This document shows positions 1-8,362 of a stretch of 64,000 nt of DNA, in pieces. The notes beneath the pieces are model-generated. The model was not told the DNA's origin, did not search any database, and worked only from the letters and a program-made list of their open reading frames with translations. The stretch comes from Thioclava indica (GTDB taxonomy: Bacteria > Pseudomonadota > Alphaproteobacteria > Rhodobacterales > Rhodobacteraceae): assembly GCF_000714545.1 (NCBI RefSeq), contig NZ_AUNB01000073.1, positions 1-64,000 on the forward strand, written 5' to 3'. Both the position numbers and the translations under genes were made by a program. Positions within the stretch are counted from its first letter, which is position 1, and every line of letters begins with the position of its first letter.

Positions 1-223
1 CACCAGATGCCGGGACTGAACACCTAGGGTTAGAAGAAGCTTGAACTAGGCCCGGACGCCTGATGAGGCCAGCCCTTTAGCGCAGCAGCCAAGAGGGAGC
101 TTGGCGCGGAGGTTTAACGCCACGCGATAGCGGCGCTGGCGAGGTTCGATCACGTGCGAGATACGCTTGAAGTTAAGTCTCCGGCAGCATCTCGGGCCGC
201 CGGAGAGCGGAAACGGCAAGGTT
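1..223. other. Left-edge stretch without a recognisable gene
   Basis: No convincing coding sequence is visible. Frame 1 on the plus strand closes at a TAG at 25-27, so at most a few C-terminal codons of an upstream gene could lie at the edge. A 7-bp inverted repeat CTCCGGC/GCCGGAG (179-205, 13-nt loop) lies 18 bp past the stop of the minus-strand gene ending at 224. It may act as its transcription end, but there is no T-tract. Confidence 0.4.
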
Positions 224-823
224 TCAGGATGCGCGGGCTTTCTTGATCGCATCGCGCAGAGTGTCGGCATCGACTGCGCCGGGATAGACATCGCGCCCGA
301 TGATATAGGCAGGCGTGCCCTGCAACCCGATCGCCACCGCCTGCCCGTCATTGCGGATCAGCAGCGCGTCGATCTGTTTGCGGTTGGCTTTGTAGCCCGC
401 CATGGCTTGTTTCGGATCAACGCCCGCCGCGCTGAGCACAGAGTCTATCTGCGCGTTTGACAGCTTGCCTTTGGTCGCCATCAGCGCCTCGAGCGCGGTG
501 TCATACTTGCCCATGCTCTGCGCGCCCAGCACCAGTTGCGAGGCATAGACCGACGGCGCACCAAAGATCGGCCAGTCCTTCATGACGACGCGCAGATTGC
601 CGTCTTCTTTCATCACCTGCTCGATGACGGGGTGGTTCGATTTGCAATAGGGGCATTGGTAATCAAAGAACTCGACAAGGGTCACATCGCCCTTGGGGTT
701 GCCAATCGCGGGGGCGTCGGGGTCGTGAAAGACGGCCTTTGGGGTGATGTCGGCGGCAAGGCTTGCGCGGGGCAAAATCAGTGCGGTGCCGGTCAACGCA
801 AGAAAGGTTCTGCGGTCGATCAT
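224..823 (-). CDS. DsbA/DsbG-like periplasmic thiol-disulfide protein (CPYC)
   Basis: This is a 199-residue thioredoxin-fold protein of the DsbA/Com1 family that should act in the periplasm on cysteines of exported proteins. The N-terminus DRRTFLALTG followed by a hydrophobic stretch and ASLA looks like a Tat-type signal peptide. The redox motif is C57-P-Y-C60 and the cis-proline loop is T170-P171. CPYC is the motif of E. coli DsbG, while DsbA has CPHC. Start ATG 823 has a good AGGAGAG site upstream and overlaps the stop of the L,D-transpeptidase gene by ATGA. It is the last gene of a three-gene operon with dsbD. Whether it oxidises or reduces substrates cannot be told from sequence; the operon context favours a link to DsbD-delivered electrons. 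Confidence 0.88.
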   Translation of the reverse strand: MIDRRTFLALTGTALILPRASLAADITPKAVFHDPDAPAIGNPKGDVTLVEFFDYQCPYCKSNHPVIEQVMKEDGNLRVVMKDWPIFGAPSVYASQLVLGAQSMGKYDTALEALMATKGKLSNAQIDSVLSAAGVDPKQAMAGYKANRKQIDALLIRNDGQAVAIGLQGTPAYIIGRDVYPGAVDADTLRDAIKKARAS

Positions 824-1575
824 GTCTGCTCTCCTGTGGATGTTTGGGGATTGGGGAAATCGTCGGCGCTATAGAGCACCGGTGGCAGCGGCTGGCCCGG
901 CGGCACTGTGCCCTGACCGCTTTGCGCGCGCGTCAGCACGACCACATCCGTGCCCGAGCGCACCCGGTCAGCCAAGTCGATGATGTCCTGGTTGAACAGC
1001 CGGATGCAGCCTGCCGAGGTCGCCTTGCCGATGCTGGAATCGTCCATTGTGCCGTGGATGCGATACAACGTGTCCTTGTTGCCGCGATGCAGATAAAGTG
1101 CGCGCGCACCCAGCGGATTATCAAGCCCGCCCTCAAGCCCGTCCTTGACGGGGCCGTAAAGCGCGGGGTCGTCCTTGATCATGTTCTGCGTCGGAGTCCA
1201 ACTTGGCCAGTCGCGCTGATAGGGGATGTGGCCCTTGCCGGCAAACCCGCGCCCGTCCTCGCCCACCGCCACGGTGTAGCGCAGCGCGCGGTCGTTCTTT
1301 TGCACGAGGTAAAGCTTGCGCGCCCAAGGGTCGACGACAATCGTGCCGGGCGGCTTGTCCGTCCAGTAATCGACCTCCTGACGGGCCTTTTCTTCGCTGA
1401 GATATTTCGGATTGACCGCCGGAATTGTGCGACCGTCATCCTCGGTTGCGCCATAGATCGCACGCAGTTGCGGGCTAAGCTGTGGCGTGGCCGGGGCGGG
1501 CGCAGTCTGGGGCGGTTCGGGCGCGCAAGCGGCAAGAACGACGAGGGCGAGCATGGCGATTTTTGCAGGCATCAT
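820..1575 (-). CDS. L,D-transpeptidase (YkuD) lipoprotein
   Basis: A 251-residue predicted lipoprotein: the signal segment ends in the lipobox L-A-A-C17. It is followed by a Pro/Ala-rich linker and a YkuD domain (about 77-215) with catalytic H174 and C190 in the motif TSAGCIRLFN (an SAGC variant of the SHGC motif). The family cross-links peptidoglycan between meso-DAP residues or attaches proteins to it. Apart from the lipidated Cys, C190 is the only cysteine in the protein, so it would be exposed to oxidation in the periplasm. Start ATG 1575 overlaps the dsbD stop by ATGA (a second ATG is at 1572). The open frame continues upstream inside dsbD but has no family similarity there. Confidence 0.9.
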   Translation of the reverse strand: MMPAKIAMLALVVLAACAPEPPQTAPAPATPQLSPQLRAIYGATEDDGRTIPAVNPKYLSEEKARQEVDYWTDKPPGTIVVDPWARKLYLVQKNDRALRYTVAVGEDGRGFAGKGHIPYQRDWPSWTPTQNMIKDDPALYGPVKDGLEGGLDNPLGARALYLHRGNKDTLYRIHGTMDDSSIGKATSAGCIRLFNQDIIDLADRVRSGTDVVVLTRAQSGQGTVPPGQPLPPVLYSADDFPNPQTSTGEQT

Positions 1576-3455
1576 TGCGCGATCTCCTTGAGCGATGCGG
1601 TCAGGGCGGGGGCCGTGACGTCTCCGACAAGGCGGCTGCCCTGCGCTTCGTGATGGTTCGCGCCAAGAAAGATCAGCGTCGGCGGGCCGATCACCCCAAG
1701 CGATTTCAAAAGCGCTTGTTGCGATGCGCCCGTTTTCGTCACATCGACGGCAATTGGCGTGACCTGTTTCAGCGCGGCCTGCACCTGCGGATCGGGCAGC
1801 ACCTTGCGCTTGATCGTGGCGCATTCGGTGCACCAATCTGCCGAGACCATCAGCATCACCGGCCTGTTTTTGGCACTGGCGAGCGCGGCGGTGAGCACCT
1901 CGGGCGTCTCGACATGGGTAAAATCAGCTTCGGTCAGGATGGTTGAGCCTTGCGCAGGCGCGCCTGCACGCGCCGTAAACCGATCAAGCGGGCGCAGCGG
2001 ATCGCTTGCCCCGCTGGCCGCGCCGATCGCCTCAAGTGCTCCGGCCAGCAATGCGGCAATCCCAAGCGCGCCACCAAAACGGCGGATTGCAGAGGTTTCG
2101 GCGTCAAAGCGATCGCGCCCGCCAAGCCAAACGCCCACCCCGATCAACCACAGCGCCCAAAGCGCAAGCAGCGCAGCTCCCGGCAACACCCGCCCCAGCA
2201 GCCAGATCGCCATGCCAAGAAAGACAAACCCGAAAGCGCGGTTGATCGCGGTCATCCAGCCGCCCATGCGCGGCAGCACAGCCGAGCCGAACACGCCCAC
2301 CGCAAGCAGCGGCACGCCCTGCCCCAGCCCCAGCGCGAAAAGCGCCGCAGCGCCAAGCACCGCATCGCCGGTTTGCGCGATATACAGAAACGCCCCCGCC
2401 AGCGGCGCGGTCACGCAAGGCCCCACGATCAGCGTCGAGGTAAAGCCCAGCAGTGCCGCCCCGCCAAGCGTCCCGCGCGGCCCTTTGAGCGAGCTGACCT
2501 TGTTGGTCAGCCCTTGGGGCAAGCGCAGATCAAACAGACCAAACGAGGCCAGCGCGAGCAGCGCAAATAGTGCAGCCAATGCGGCAATAACCGCCGGGGC
2601 CTGAAGCAGGAATTGCAGGTTTTGGCCTGACCACGCGGCCACAATGCCCAGCACCCCAAAGGCCGACGCCATCGCAAGCACATAGGTGCCCGTCAGCGCC
2701 AAGCCGCGCGCGGGCGTCAACCCCTTGCCCTGCGCGCCCAACATCGCGGCCACAATCGGCACCATCGGCAGCACGCAAGGCGTAAACGCCAGCAACAGGC
2801 CAAAGCCGAAAAAGCTGAGCACGACGAGCACCGCGCCGCCCCTTGCCGCGATCCCGGAAACAAGCCCGCCATCGGAGGACAGATTCAGGCTTTGCGGCGC
2901 GCTTTGCGCAGATGTGGGTGTTGCAGCGCCCGAGGGCTGACTGGACGGCGAAACAGCGGAGGACTTATTTGGAACGGCATTATCTGGGGTCGCGCAAACC
3001 CCCGCAGGCGGCGTAATCTCGCGGCTTTGCGGCGGATAGCACAGCCCCTTCTCCTCGCAGCCCTGCCAATGCAGCGTGAACGGCCCGGTGATCCCGCTCA
3101 CCGTGGCCTGCGTGTGATCGTGCCAAATTTCGACCGTGCCGAAATTGGGATCGTCCTTCATTGCCCCCGCTTCGCTATGCAGCACGGGCGCGACACCGTC
3201 CTTGGCGCTGACCGTCAGGTGGTCGCGATACAGGTAATAGCCCGGCGCAATATCAATCGACACATCCAGCGTGCCGTTCTCCGCCCAATGCGTCTGCACC
3301 TGAAACGCCTGTTCGGGACTAAGCGGGCCGCCGCCCTTGGGTTTGAGCAGCTCAAACCCCTGCGCCTGCGCGAGACCCGGCAAGGCAAGACAAATCGCGA
3401 TCCCAAGGGCGATCAGGACGCGAAGAAAGACGGGAGGTTGGGTATAAGTGTTCAT
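1572..3455 (-). CDS. dsbD: Thiol:disulfide interchange protein DsbD
   Basis: A 627-residue full-length DsbD that carries electrons from cytoplasmic thioredoxin across the inner membrane to periplasmic thiol proteins. It has a signal peptide (to about residue 30), an N-terminal DsbD-alpha domain with C133 and C139 (QGCEEKGLCYPP), a multi-span membrane domain (about 203-480) with paired cysteines C227 (FTPCVLP) and C347 (VGPCVTAP), and a C-terminal thioredoxin domain with C542-T-E-C545. All six canonical cysteines are present. Start ATG 3455 was chosen because the signal peptide begins there; the frame stays open further upstream only as a shadow of the divergent regulator gene. First gene of an operon with the L,D-transpeptidase and the DsbA/G-like protein. 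Confidence 0.95.
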   Translation of the reverse strand: MNTYTQPPVFLRVLIALGIAICLALPGLAQAQGFELLKPKGGGPLSPEQAFQVQTHWAENGTLDVSIDIAPGYYLYRDHLTVSAKDGVAPVLHSEAGAMKDDPNFGTVEIWHDHTQATVSGITGPFTLHWQGCEEKGLCYPPQSREITPPAGVCATPDNAVPNKSSAVSPSSQPSGAATPTSAQSAPQSLNLSSDGGLVSGIAARGGAVLVVLSFFGFGLLLAFTPCVLPMVPIVAAMLGAQGKGLTPARGLALTGTYVLAMASAFGVLGIVAAWSGQNLQFLLQAPAVIAALAALFALLALASFGLFDLRLPQGLTNKVSSLKGPRGTLGGAALLGFTSTLIVGPCVTAPLAGAFLYIAQTGDAVLGAAALFALGLGQGVPLLAVGVFGSAVLPRMGGWMTAINRAFGFVFLGMAIWLLGRVLPGAALLALWALWLIGVGVWLGGRDRFDAETSAIRRFGGALGIAALLAGALEAIGAASGASDPLRPLDRFTARAGAPAQGSTILTEADFTHVETPEVLTAALASAKNRPVMLMVSADWCTECATIKRKVLPDPQVQAALKQVTPIAVDVTKTGASQQALLKSLGVIGPPTLIFLGANHHEAQGSRLVGDVTAPALTASLKEIAQ

Positions 3456-3477
3456 GCTGGCCAAATCGCGGGCGAAT

Positions 3478-3494
3478 CTTAAGTCAGTCTTAAG
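3478..3494. promoter_or_regulatory. Direct repeat CTTAAG-N5-CTTAAG, candidate response-regulator operator
   Basis: The 73-bp gap between dsbD (-) and the response regulator gene (+) contains two perfect CTTAAG hexamers (3478-3483 and 3489-3494) one helical turn apart. This spacing and half-site resemble the boxes bound by PmrA/QseB-type OmpR-family regulators (CTTAA repeats with 11-bp period). The adjacent regulator belongs to that family, so autoregulation and control of the dsbD operon are plausible. Inference only. Confidence 0.5.
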
Positions 3495-3528
3495 GTTCGT
3501 GCGCTCCAAGCACGGCGAAGGAGAAAAT

Positions 3529-4224
3529 ATGCGCCTACTCGTCGTCGAAGATGACAGCATTCTGGCAGATGGGCTCAAGGTGGGGCTTGGCATGACGGGC
3601 TTTACCCCCGATGTGGTGGGCACGCTTGAAGATGCGCGGGCCGCCCTTGCCGGCACGCGGTATGCCGCGCTCGTGCTGGATCTGATGCTGCCCGACGGAT
3701 CTGGCCTTGAACTGCTGCGCGAGCTGCGTGCGCAACGCGGCGACATGCCGGTGCTGTTGCTGACGGCGCGCGACGATGTCGGGGACCGCGTGGCGGGGCT
3801 GGATGCGGGCGCGGATGACTATCTGGGCAAGCCCTTCGATCTTGACGAACTGGCGGCGCGACTGCGCGCATTGACCCGACGTGCGGACGGACGAGCCTCG
3901 GCGCGCATTTCCCATGACGGTCTCGTGCTTGATCTCAGCGCCCGCTCCGCAACATTCGACGATCAACCGCTCAAACTCTCGCGGCGTGAATTTGCCGTGC
4001 TTCAGGCGCTTGCCGAACGCCCCGGCCGCGTGCTGGCGAAATCCGATCTTGAAGAACGTCTCTACGGCTGGGACGCGGAAGTCGAAAGCAACGCCGTCGA
4101 GGTTCACATCCACCATCTTCGCGCCAAGCTGGGGCGTGAGTTCATCGAAACCCTGCGCGGCATCGGCTACCGCATCCGCCCAGAGGAGCAAACGCCATCT
4201 CCCTCCGCCTCCGCCTTTTCCTGA
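3529..4224 (+). CDS. OmpR-family response regulator (QseB/TctD-like)
   Basis: A 231-residue two-component response regulator. The receiver domain (1-115) has acidic D8/D9, phospho-acceptor D51 (LVLDLMLPDGSG) and K101 (GKPFD). The C-terminal winged-helix domain (about 125-225) includes LSRREFAVLQAL and VEVHIHHLRAKLG. Start ATG 3529 is preceded by GAAGGAG. The gene is the first of a pair with the sensor kinase, which overlaps its 3' end. Phosphorylation by that kinase should control DNA binding, probably at the CTTAAG repeat just upstream. The signal is unknown. Confidence 0.92.
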   Translation: MRLLVVEDDSILADGLKVGLGMTGFTPDVVGTLEDARAALAGTRYAALVLDLMLPDGSGLELLRELRAQRGDMPVLLLTARDDVGDRVAGLDAGADDYLGKPFDLDELAARLRALTRRADGRASARISHDGLVLDLSARSATFDDQPLKLSRREFAVLQALAERPGRVLAKSDLEERLYGWDAEVESNAVEVHIHHLRAKLGREFIETLRGIGYRIRPEEQTPSPSASAFS

Positions 4225-5573
4225 TCCTGACCGGCGCGACGCTCGCGGTCTGGCTCTCGGCTGTGTTCTGGATCGAACGCTCGACCCGCGCCGAGTTGAC
4301 GCGCGTGCTTGACGCACGTCTGGTAGAAGCCGCTCAGATGGTTGCATCGCTGGTCTCAAAAAACCAGATCACACTTAATCGCGATGATCGCGATCAGATA
4401 ACCCTGCCAGCAAGCGCGGATTACGATTATCAACAGTTCTGCCAGATATGGTCCTTCTCAAGCGGGCTTGTTGGGCGCTCGACCGGGGCACCGCGCAAGC
4501 GGCTGGTGCCAGCGGACGCCACAGGGTTTCGCACGATCACGCGCGACGGTAAGGCGCTGCGGGTCTACACCATCGTTGAGCCCGATCTGGGCGGGCAGGT
4601 CACGGTGGGGGATAGTCAGGAAATTCGCGACCAGTTGGTGCGGGATGTCATTGCAGGGTTTCTCTGGCCCGCTTTGGTGATCTTGCCGGTGATATGGGGG
4701 CTGATCTGGCTGTCTATCACCACCGGGCTTGCGCCGCTGGCCCGTTTTGCGCGCGATCTCGAGGCGCGGCGCACGGATGATCTTGGTGCGCTGCCCGAGG
4801 CAAAGCAGCGCCCGCGCGAAATCCGGCCCCTCGCGGGTGCGCTGGACGACCTCCTTGCGCGGCTTGCACGAGCACGCGAACGCGAGCGCGATTTCATCGC
4901 CTACGCGGCCCATGAGATGAAAACGCCCCTCGCCGGGCTTAAGACGCAAGCCCATATTGCAGGTCGGGCGCAAGATCAGGCGACGCGCGCCCGCGCGCTA
5001 GAGGCGATTTCCACATCGGTGGACCGCACCGATCGCATGGTGCATCAGTTGTTGGATCTTGCGCAGGTCGACAGCCGCGAGACCCGATCGACGCCGCTAG
5101 AACTACAAGCCCTGCTGCGGCAAGTTCTTGGCGATCTGACCGAGGTCGCGGATCGTCGAACCATCAGTCTTGCGTTGGAGCCGCCCGCGCGGTCGCAGAC
5201 CCTTTCAAGTGATCCGTTTCTGCTCACGCTTGCACTACGCAACCTGATCGAGAATGCCATTCAGGCGAGCCCGACGGGCTCTGATGTGCAGGTAAAAATC
5301 AGCGATACCGAGACGCATGTTCTCATCGACATTCGCGATAGCGGCCCGGGCCTCCCGCCCGCCATCGCGCGGCAGGCGCAAGAGAAGTTCGTTAAGGGGA
5401 ATAATGTCGATCCATCCGGCTCGGGTCTGGGTCTGGCAATCGCCACCGACGCGATCACCGCAGCGAGCGGCGACATTCGCTTTGAACGGCAAGCCGACGG
5501 CCACCACACGATCGTGACATTGTCGCGAACCCAATATCGTGAGGGCCACCAGCAAACGGCGCAAGACGCCTGA
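4197..5573 (+). CDS. Sensor histidine kinase (QseC/TctE-like), probable non-ATG start
   Basis: Inner-membrane sensor kinase partner of the upstream regulator. It has an N-terminal membrane helix, a periplasmic segment, a second helix (about residues 150-175), a HAMP-like linker, the H-box AAHEMKTPLAGLK, and an ATPase domain with N (LRNLIENAIQAS), DSGPGLPP and GSGLGLAIA boxes. The first ordinary start codon is GTG 4263, but it would remove nearly all of the first membrane helix. Upstream in frame, ATC at 4197 gives the typical kinase start (M)SLRLRLFLILTG, 8 nt after AGAGGAG at 4182-4188. I therefore place the start at 4197, with GTG 4263 (436 aa) and CTG 4221 as alternatives. Confidence 0.85.
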   Translation: MSLRLRLFLILTGATLAVWLSAVFWIERSTRAELTRVLDARLVEAAQMVASLVSKNQITLNRDDRDQITLPASADYDYQQFCQIWSFSSGLVGRSTGAPRKRLVPADATGFRTITRDGKALRVYTIVEPDLGGQVTVGDSQEIRDQLVRDVIAGFLWPALVILPVIWGLIWLSITTGLAPLARFARDLEARRTDDLGALPEAKQRPREIRPLAGALDDLLARLARARERERDFIAYAAHEMKTPLAGLKTQAHIAGRAQDQATRARALEAISTSVDRTDRMVHQLLDLAQVDSRETRSTPLELQALLRQVLGDLTEVADRRTISLALEPPARSQTLSSDPFLLTLALRNLIENAIQASPTGSDVQVKISDTETHVLIDIRDSGPGLPPAIARQAQEKFVKGNNVDPSGSGLGLAIATDAITAASGDIRFERQADGHHTIVTLSRTQYREGHQQTAQDA

Positions 5574-5787
5574 CCCTGCTGGATCGCGCGCCTGAGTTAA
5601 GGGATCGAGCAGGCGTCGAGATACTGAAAAATATTGAGGAGAAATCTGCCAACGCGAACTGGCAACGCGTGCGCAAGACGCGCGGAATCGCTTTGAGCGG
5701 AACAATAAGGAAACATGAATGTTTCAAAGCCTGTATCAAAATTCGCGCGCACGTCGCCGAAGGCTGAAGCAATATAATGTGGAATTT

Positions 5788-5861
5788 TGGAGGCGAGTAG
5801 GAGAATCGAACTCCTGTACACGGATTTGCAATCCGCTGCGTCACCACTCCGCCAACTCGCC
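5788..5861 (-). tRNA. tRNA-Cys (GCA)
   Basis: Read on the minus strand, the sequence folds as a cloverleaf. The acceptor stem is GGCGAGT/ACTCGCC with discriminator T and encoded CCA (5788-5790). The anticodon arm CGGATTGCAAATCCG carries GCA, and the T arm GGAGTTCGATTCTCC is canonical. Length is 74 nt including CCA. The anticodon identifies cysteine. Confidence 0.95.
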
Positions 5862-6056
5862 ATCCGTGATGTGCGCGATCAGATACGGTATCGCTGGACT
5901 TCGCGCAAGGGGCTTCTGCGCGCTTGAGGGCGATTGTGCGCCGGGCGCGCGCTTGTTGTGCGCCGGGTTGAAGGTTGAGAGCCTAGCTCTTCTTGCCCCG
6001 TGAAGGGTTCTATGGCAAAACCCGAATTGAAGGTTTCACACCGAAGAGTTCACACC

Positions 6057-6707
6057 ATGCAAGATTTTGCCACGCGCCGCACCATGATGGTGGATACGCA
6101 GGTTCGCCCCAATGACGTGACCAAGTTCCCGATTATCGAGGCTATGCTTCATGTGCCGCGCGAGGAATTCGTGCCCGCGGGACGGCGTGAGGCAGCCTAT
6201 ATTGGCGAAAACCTTGAAATCGCGTCGGGCCGCGTCTTGCTGGAGCCGCGCAGTTTTACCAAGATGCTGGATGCGCTGGATCTGCAACCCGATGATCTGG
6301 TGCTCGATATCGGCTGTGGGCTGGGCTATTCGGCGGCCGTGATCGCGCGACTTTCCGAGGCGGTTGTTGCGCTTGATCTCGAAGATCTGGCGACTCAGGC
6401 TGAGACGTTGTTGTCAGAAATGGCGGCGGACAATGTCGCTGTCGTTGCTGGCAATCTGGCCGAAGGTGCTGCGCGTCACGGGCCCTACGATGCCATCATC
6501 ATTGAGGGCGCTGTCGAACAAGTGCCCGATACTATTCTTTCACAGCTCAAAGAGGGTGGCCGGATCACGGCGATCTTCATGGAAGGCGCGCTTGGAATCG
6601 CCCGAATCGGCTATAAAATCGACAATCAAATCAACTGGCGCGATATTTTCAACGCGACCGCGCCGGTCTTGCCGGGATTTGTGGCCGAACGAGGCTTCGT
6701 GCTCTGA
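6057..6707 (+). CDS. Protein-L-isoaspartate O-methyltransferase family protein
   Basis: A 216-residue class I SAM-dependent methyltransferase of the Pcm family, which repairs isoaspartyl residues in damaged proteins. The N-terminus [21 protein letters not shown] and the SAM loop [13 protein letters not shown] (near residues 82-95) are typical of the alphaproteobacterial branch that sits beside tolC. Start ATG 6057 (MQDFATRR) fits the family better than the upstream in-frame ATG at 6012. True isoaspartate activity of this branch is not proven; the neighbouring tolC may be co-transcribed across a 120-bp gap. Confidence 0.85.
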   Translation: MQDFATRRTMMVDTQVRPNDVTKFPIIEAMLHVPREEFVPAGRREAAYIGENLEIASGRVLLEPRSFTKMLDALDLQPDDLVLDIGCGLGYSAAVIARLSEAVVALDLEDLATQAETLLSEMAADNVAVVAGNLAEGAARHGPYDAIIIEGAVEQVPDTILSQLKEGGRITAIFMEGALGIARIGYKIDNQINWRDIFNATAPVLPGFVAERGFVL

Positions 6708-6827
6708 AAGGCACATTTTTTCAACGCGTCACTAGCGCGAATTGATTAAACAGGCATTGGGTGTACACTCAAATGCTACGAATGCTGGTGTATAGAACCG
6801 GCGCGAACAAAAATCGAGGGCAGAGGC

Positions 6828-8219
6828 ATGCTTCGTAAGAGCTTGAAAAATTTCGTTTTTGCGGGTGCAAGCTCGCTATTGCTAGTGACCGCTCCGATTG
6901 CGGCCAGTGCCGAAACGCTGGCCGATGCGCTGGTCTCGGCCTATCGAAACTCCAATCTTCTGGAACAGAACCGCGCCACATTGCGCGCTGCGGATGAAGA
7001 CGTGGCGCAGGCCGTTGCCGCGCTGCGCCCGGTTATTCAATGGACCGCCGATTACACCGCGCAGCACACCAACAAGGCCGCCCCGACCGGACAGTCGCTT
7101 ACGACGCGTGCGGCTTCAACCACGCTGGGCGCAACGATGACGCTGCTTGGATTTGGACGCAATCGGATCGCCGTTGCGATTCAGAAGGAAACGGTCCTTG
7201 CGACCCGCGAAGGGCTGCGCTCGGTCGAGCAATCGGTTCTACTTGCCGCCATTCAGGCCTATTCCGACGTAAAAAGCGCCTCGGAACAGGTCGGTATTAA
7301 CCAAAACTCCGTGCGCTTGCTGAACGAAGAGCTCAAGGCCTCTAACGACCGCTTCGAAGTGGGCGAAGTGACCAAGACCGATGTCTCGCTGGCGCAGGCG
7401 CAGCTTGCTTCGGCACGCGCGTCGCTTGCCTCCTCGCAAGGCAGCCTGAAATCCGCCCGCGAAGCCTATAAAGCCGCGACAGGGCACTACCCGGGCAAGC
7501 TGGCTCCCTTCCCGAAAAGGCCGGCATTGCCCAAGACCCTGAAAGCCGCGCAGTCGATTGCGCTGCGCAGTCAGCCCTCGATCAAGCAGCTTCAGCATTC
7601 GGTTGCCGCAAATGATCTGGCGGTTGATTACGCTAGGGCCAATCGCATGCCCAAAGTGACCGGATCGCTTGGCTATGGCCTTGATGAAGGCGGCGTGCAC
7701 GGCACCAAGGCCAGTATCGACATGAGCCAAACGCTTTACGGCGGCGGGGCGTTGGTTTCGGCGCAACGTCAGGCGATTGCGAATGCGCAATCGGCGCGCG
7801 CGCAGCTGAGCCAGGCCGGCGTGACTGTTTCCCAAGGGGTCGCGAATGCGTGGTCAGCGATCGAAATCGCGCGGGCACAGATTTCGGCCTATGACCAGCA
7901 GGTTACAGCGGCCCGCACGGCCTATAATGGCGTCAAGGAAGAGGCGCTTCTGGGCGCGCGCACCACATTGGACGTGCTGTCAGCCGAGCAAGACCTTCTG
8001 GATGCACAAGCCGGACGGATTACGGCAGCAGCCACGTTGCAGGTAGCATATTATCAACTTTTATCCTCTATGGGTTTGTTGACGGTAGAAAACCTCAAAC
8101 TTGGTGTCCCGACTTATGATCCGGCAGCTTACTATAACGCAGTGCGCAATGCGCCCATCACGCTTAGCCCGCAGGGCAAGAAGCTTGATCGTGTTTTGCA
8201 GGCCATCGGCCAGAACTGA
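6828..8219 (+). CDS. tolC: TolC-family outer membrane efflux protein
   Basis: A 463-residue outer-membrane channel component for type I secretion and multidrug efflux. It has a signal peptide ending ASA at about residue 28. Two repeated TolC halves follow, with long heptad-rich helices (for example LADALVSAYRNSNLLEQNRATLRAADEDV split over residues 30-60, and the later GVANAWSAIEIARAQISAYDQQV region). The order pcm-tolC-PopZ-like gene is common in Rhodobacterales. No transporter or adaptor partner is encoded nearby, so it probably serves several systems. Confidence 0.93.
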   Translation: MLRKSLKNFVFAGASSLLLVTAPIAASAETLADALVSAYRNSNLLEQNRATLRAADEDVAQAVAALRPVIQWTADYTAQHTNKAAPTGQSLTTRAASTTLGATMTLLGFGRNRIAVAIQKETVLATREGLRSVEQSVLLAAIQAYSDVKSASEQVGINQNSVRLLNEELKASNDRFEVGEVTKTDVSLAQAQLASARASLASSQGSLKSAREAYKAATGHYPGKLAPFPKRPALPKTLKAAQSIALRSQPSIKQLQHSVAANDLAVDYARANRMPKVTGSLGYGLDEGGVHGTKASIDMSQTLYGGGALVSAQRQAIANAQSARAQLSQAGVTVSQGVANAWSAIEIARAQISAYDQQVTAARTAYNGVKEEALLGARTTLDVLSAEQDLLDAQAGRITAAATLQVAYYQLLSSMGLLTVENLKLGVPTYDPAAYYNAVRNAPITLSPQGKKLDRVLQAIGQN

Positions 8220-8362
8220 TCGCGTGACGGGCGCGGCCCCATTCCGGTCGCGCCTATCCGCAGTTTTCACGTCAAATCGACTGTCGCCGGTCCGGTTTGG
8301 TACATTTCTTTCATTGACTGAGACTGGACAGGCGCCGCTTTGCGCCTCAGGATGGCGCTACA

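Noticed and set aside
25-60. C-terminal fragment of a gene entering from the left edge
   Set aside because: Only eight codons precede the TAG at 25-27 in frame 1 and other frames are equally short, so nothing can be assigned.
1950-2570. Plus-strand open frames within dsbD
   Set aside because: Arg/Gln/Pro-rich shadow of the DsbD membrane domain, no ribosome site and no recognisable fold.
3536-4359. Minus-strand continuation of the dsbD frame and other antisense frames across the response regulator gene
   Set aside because: The receiver and winged-helix domains on the plus strand are unambiguous, and the DsbD signal peptide fixes its start at 3455.
8223-8260. GC-rich imperfect hairpin between tolC and the PopZ-like gene as a terminator
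   Set aside because: The stem has mismatches and there is no T-run; the two genes may be co-transcribed.
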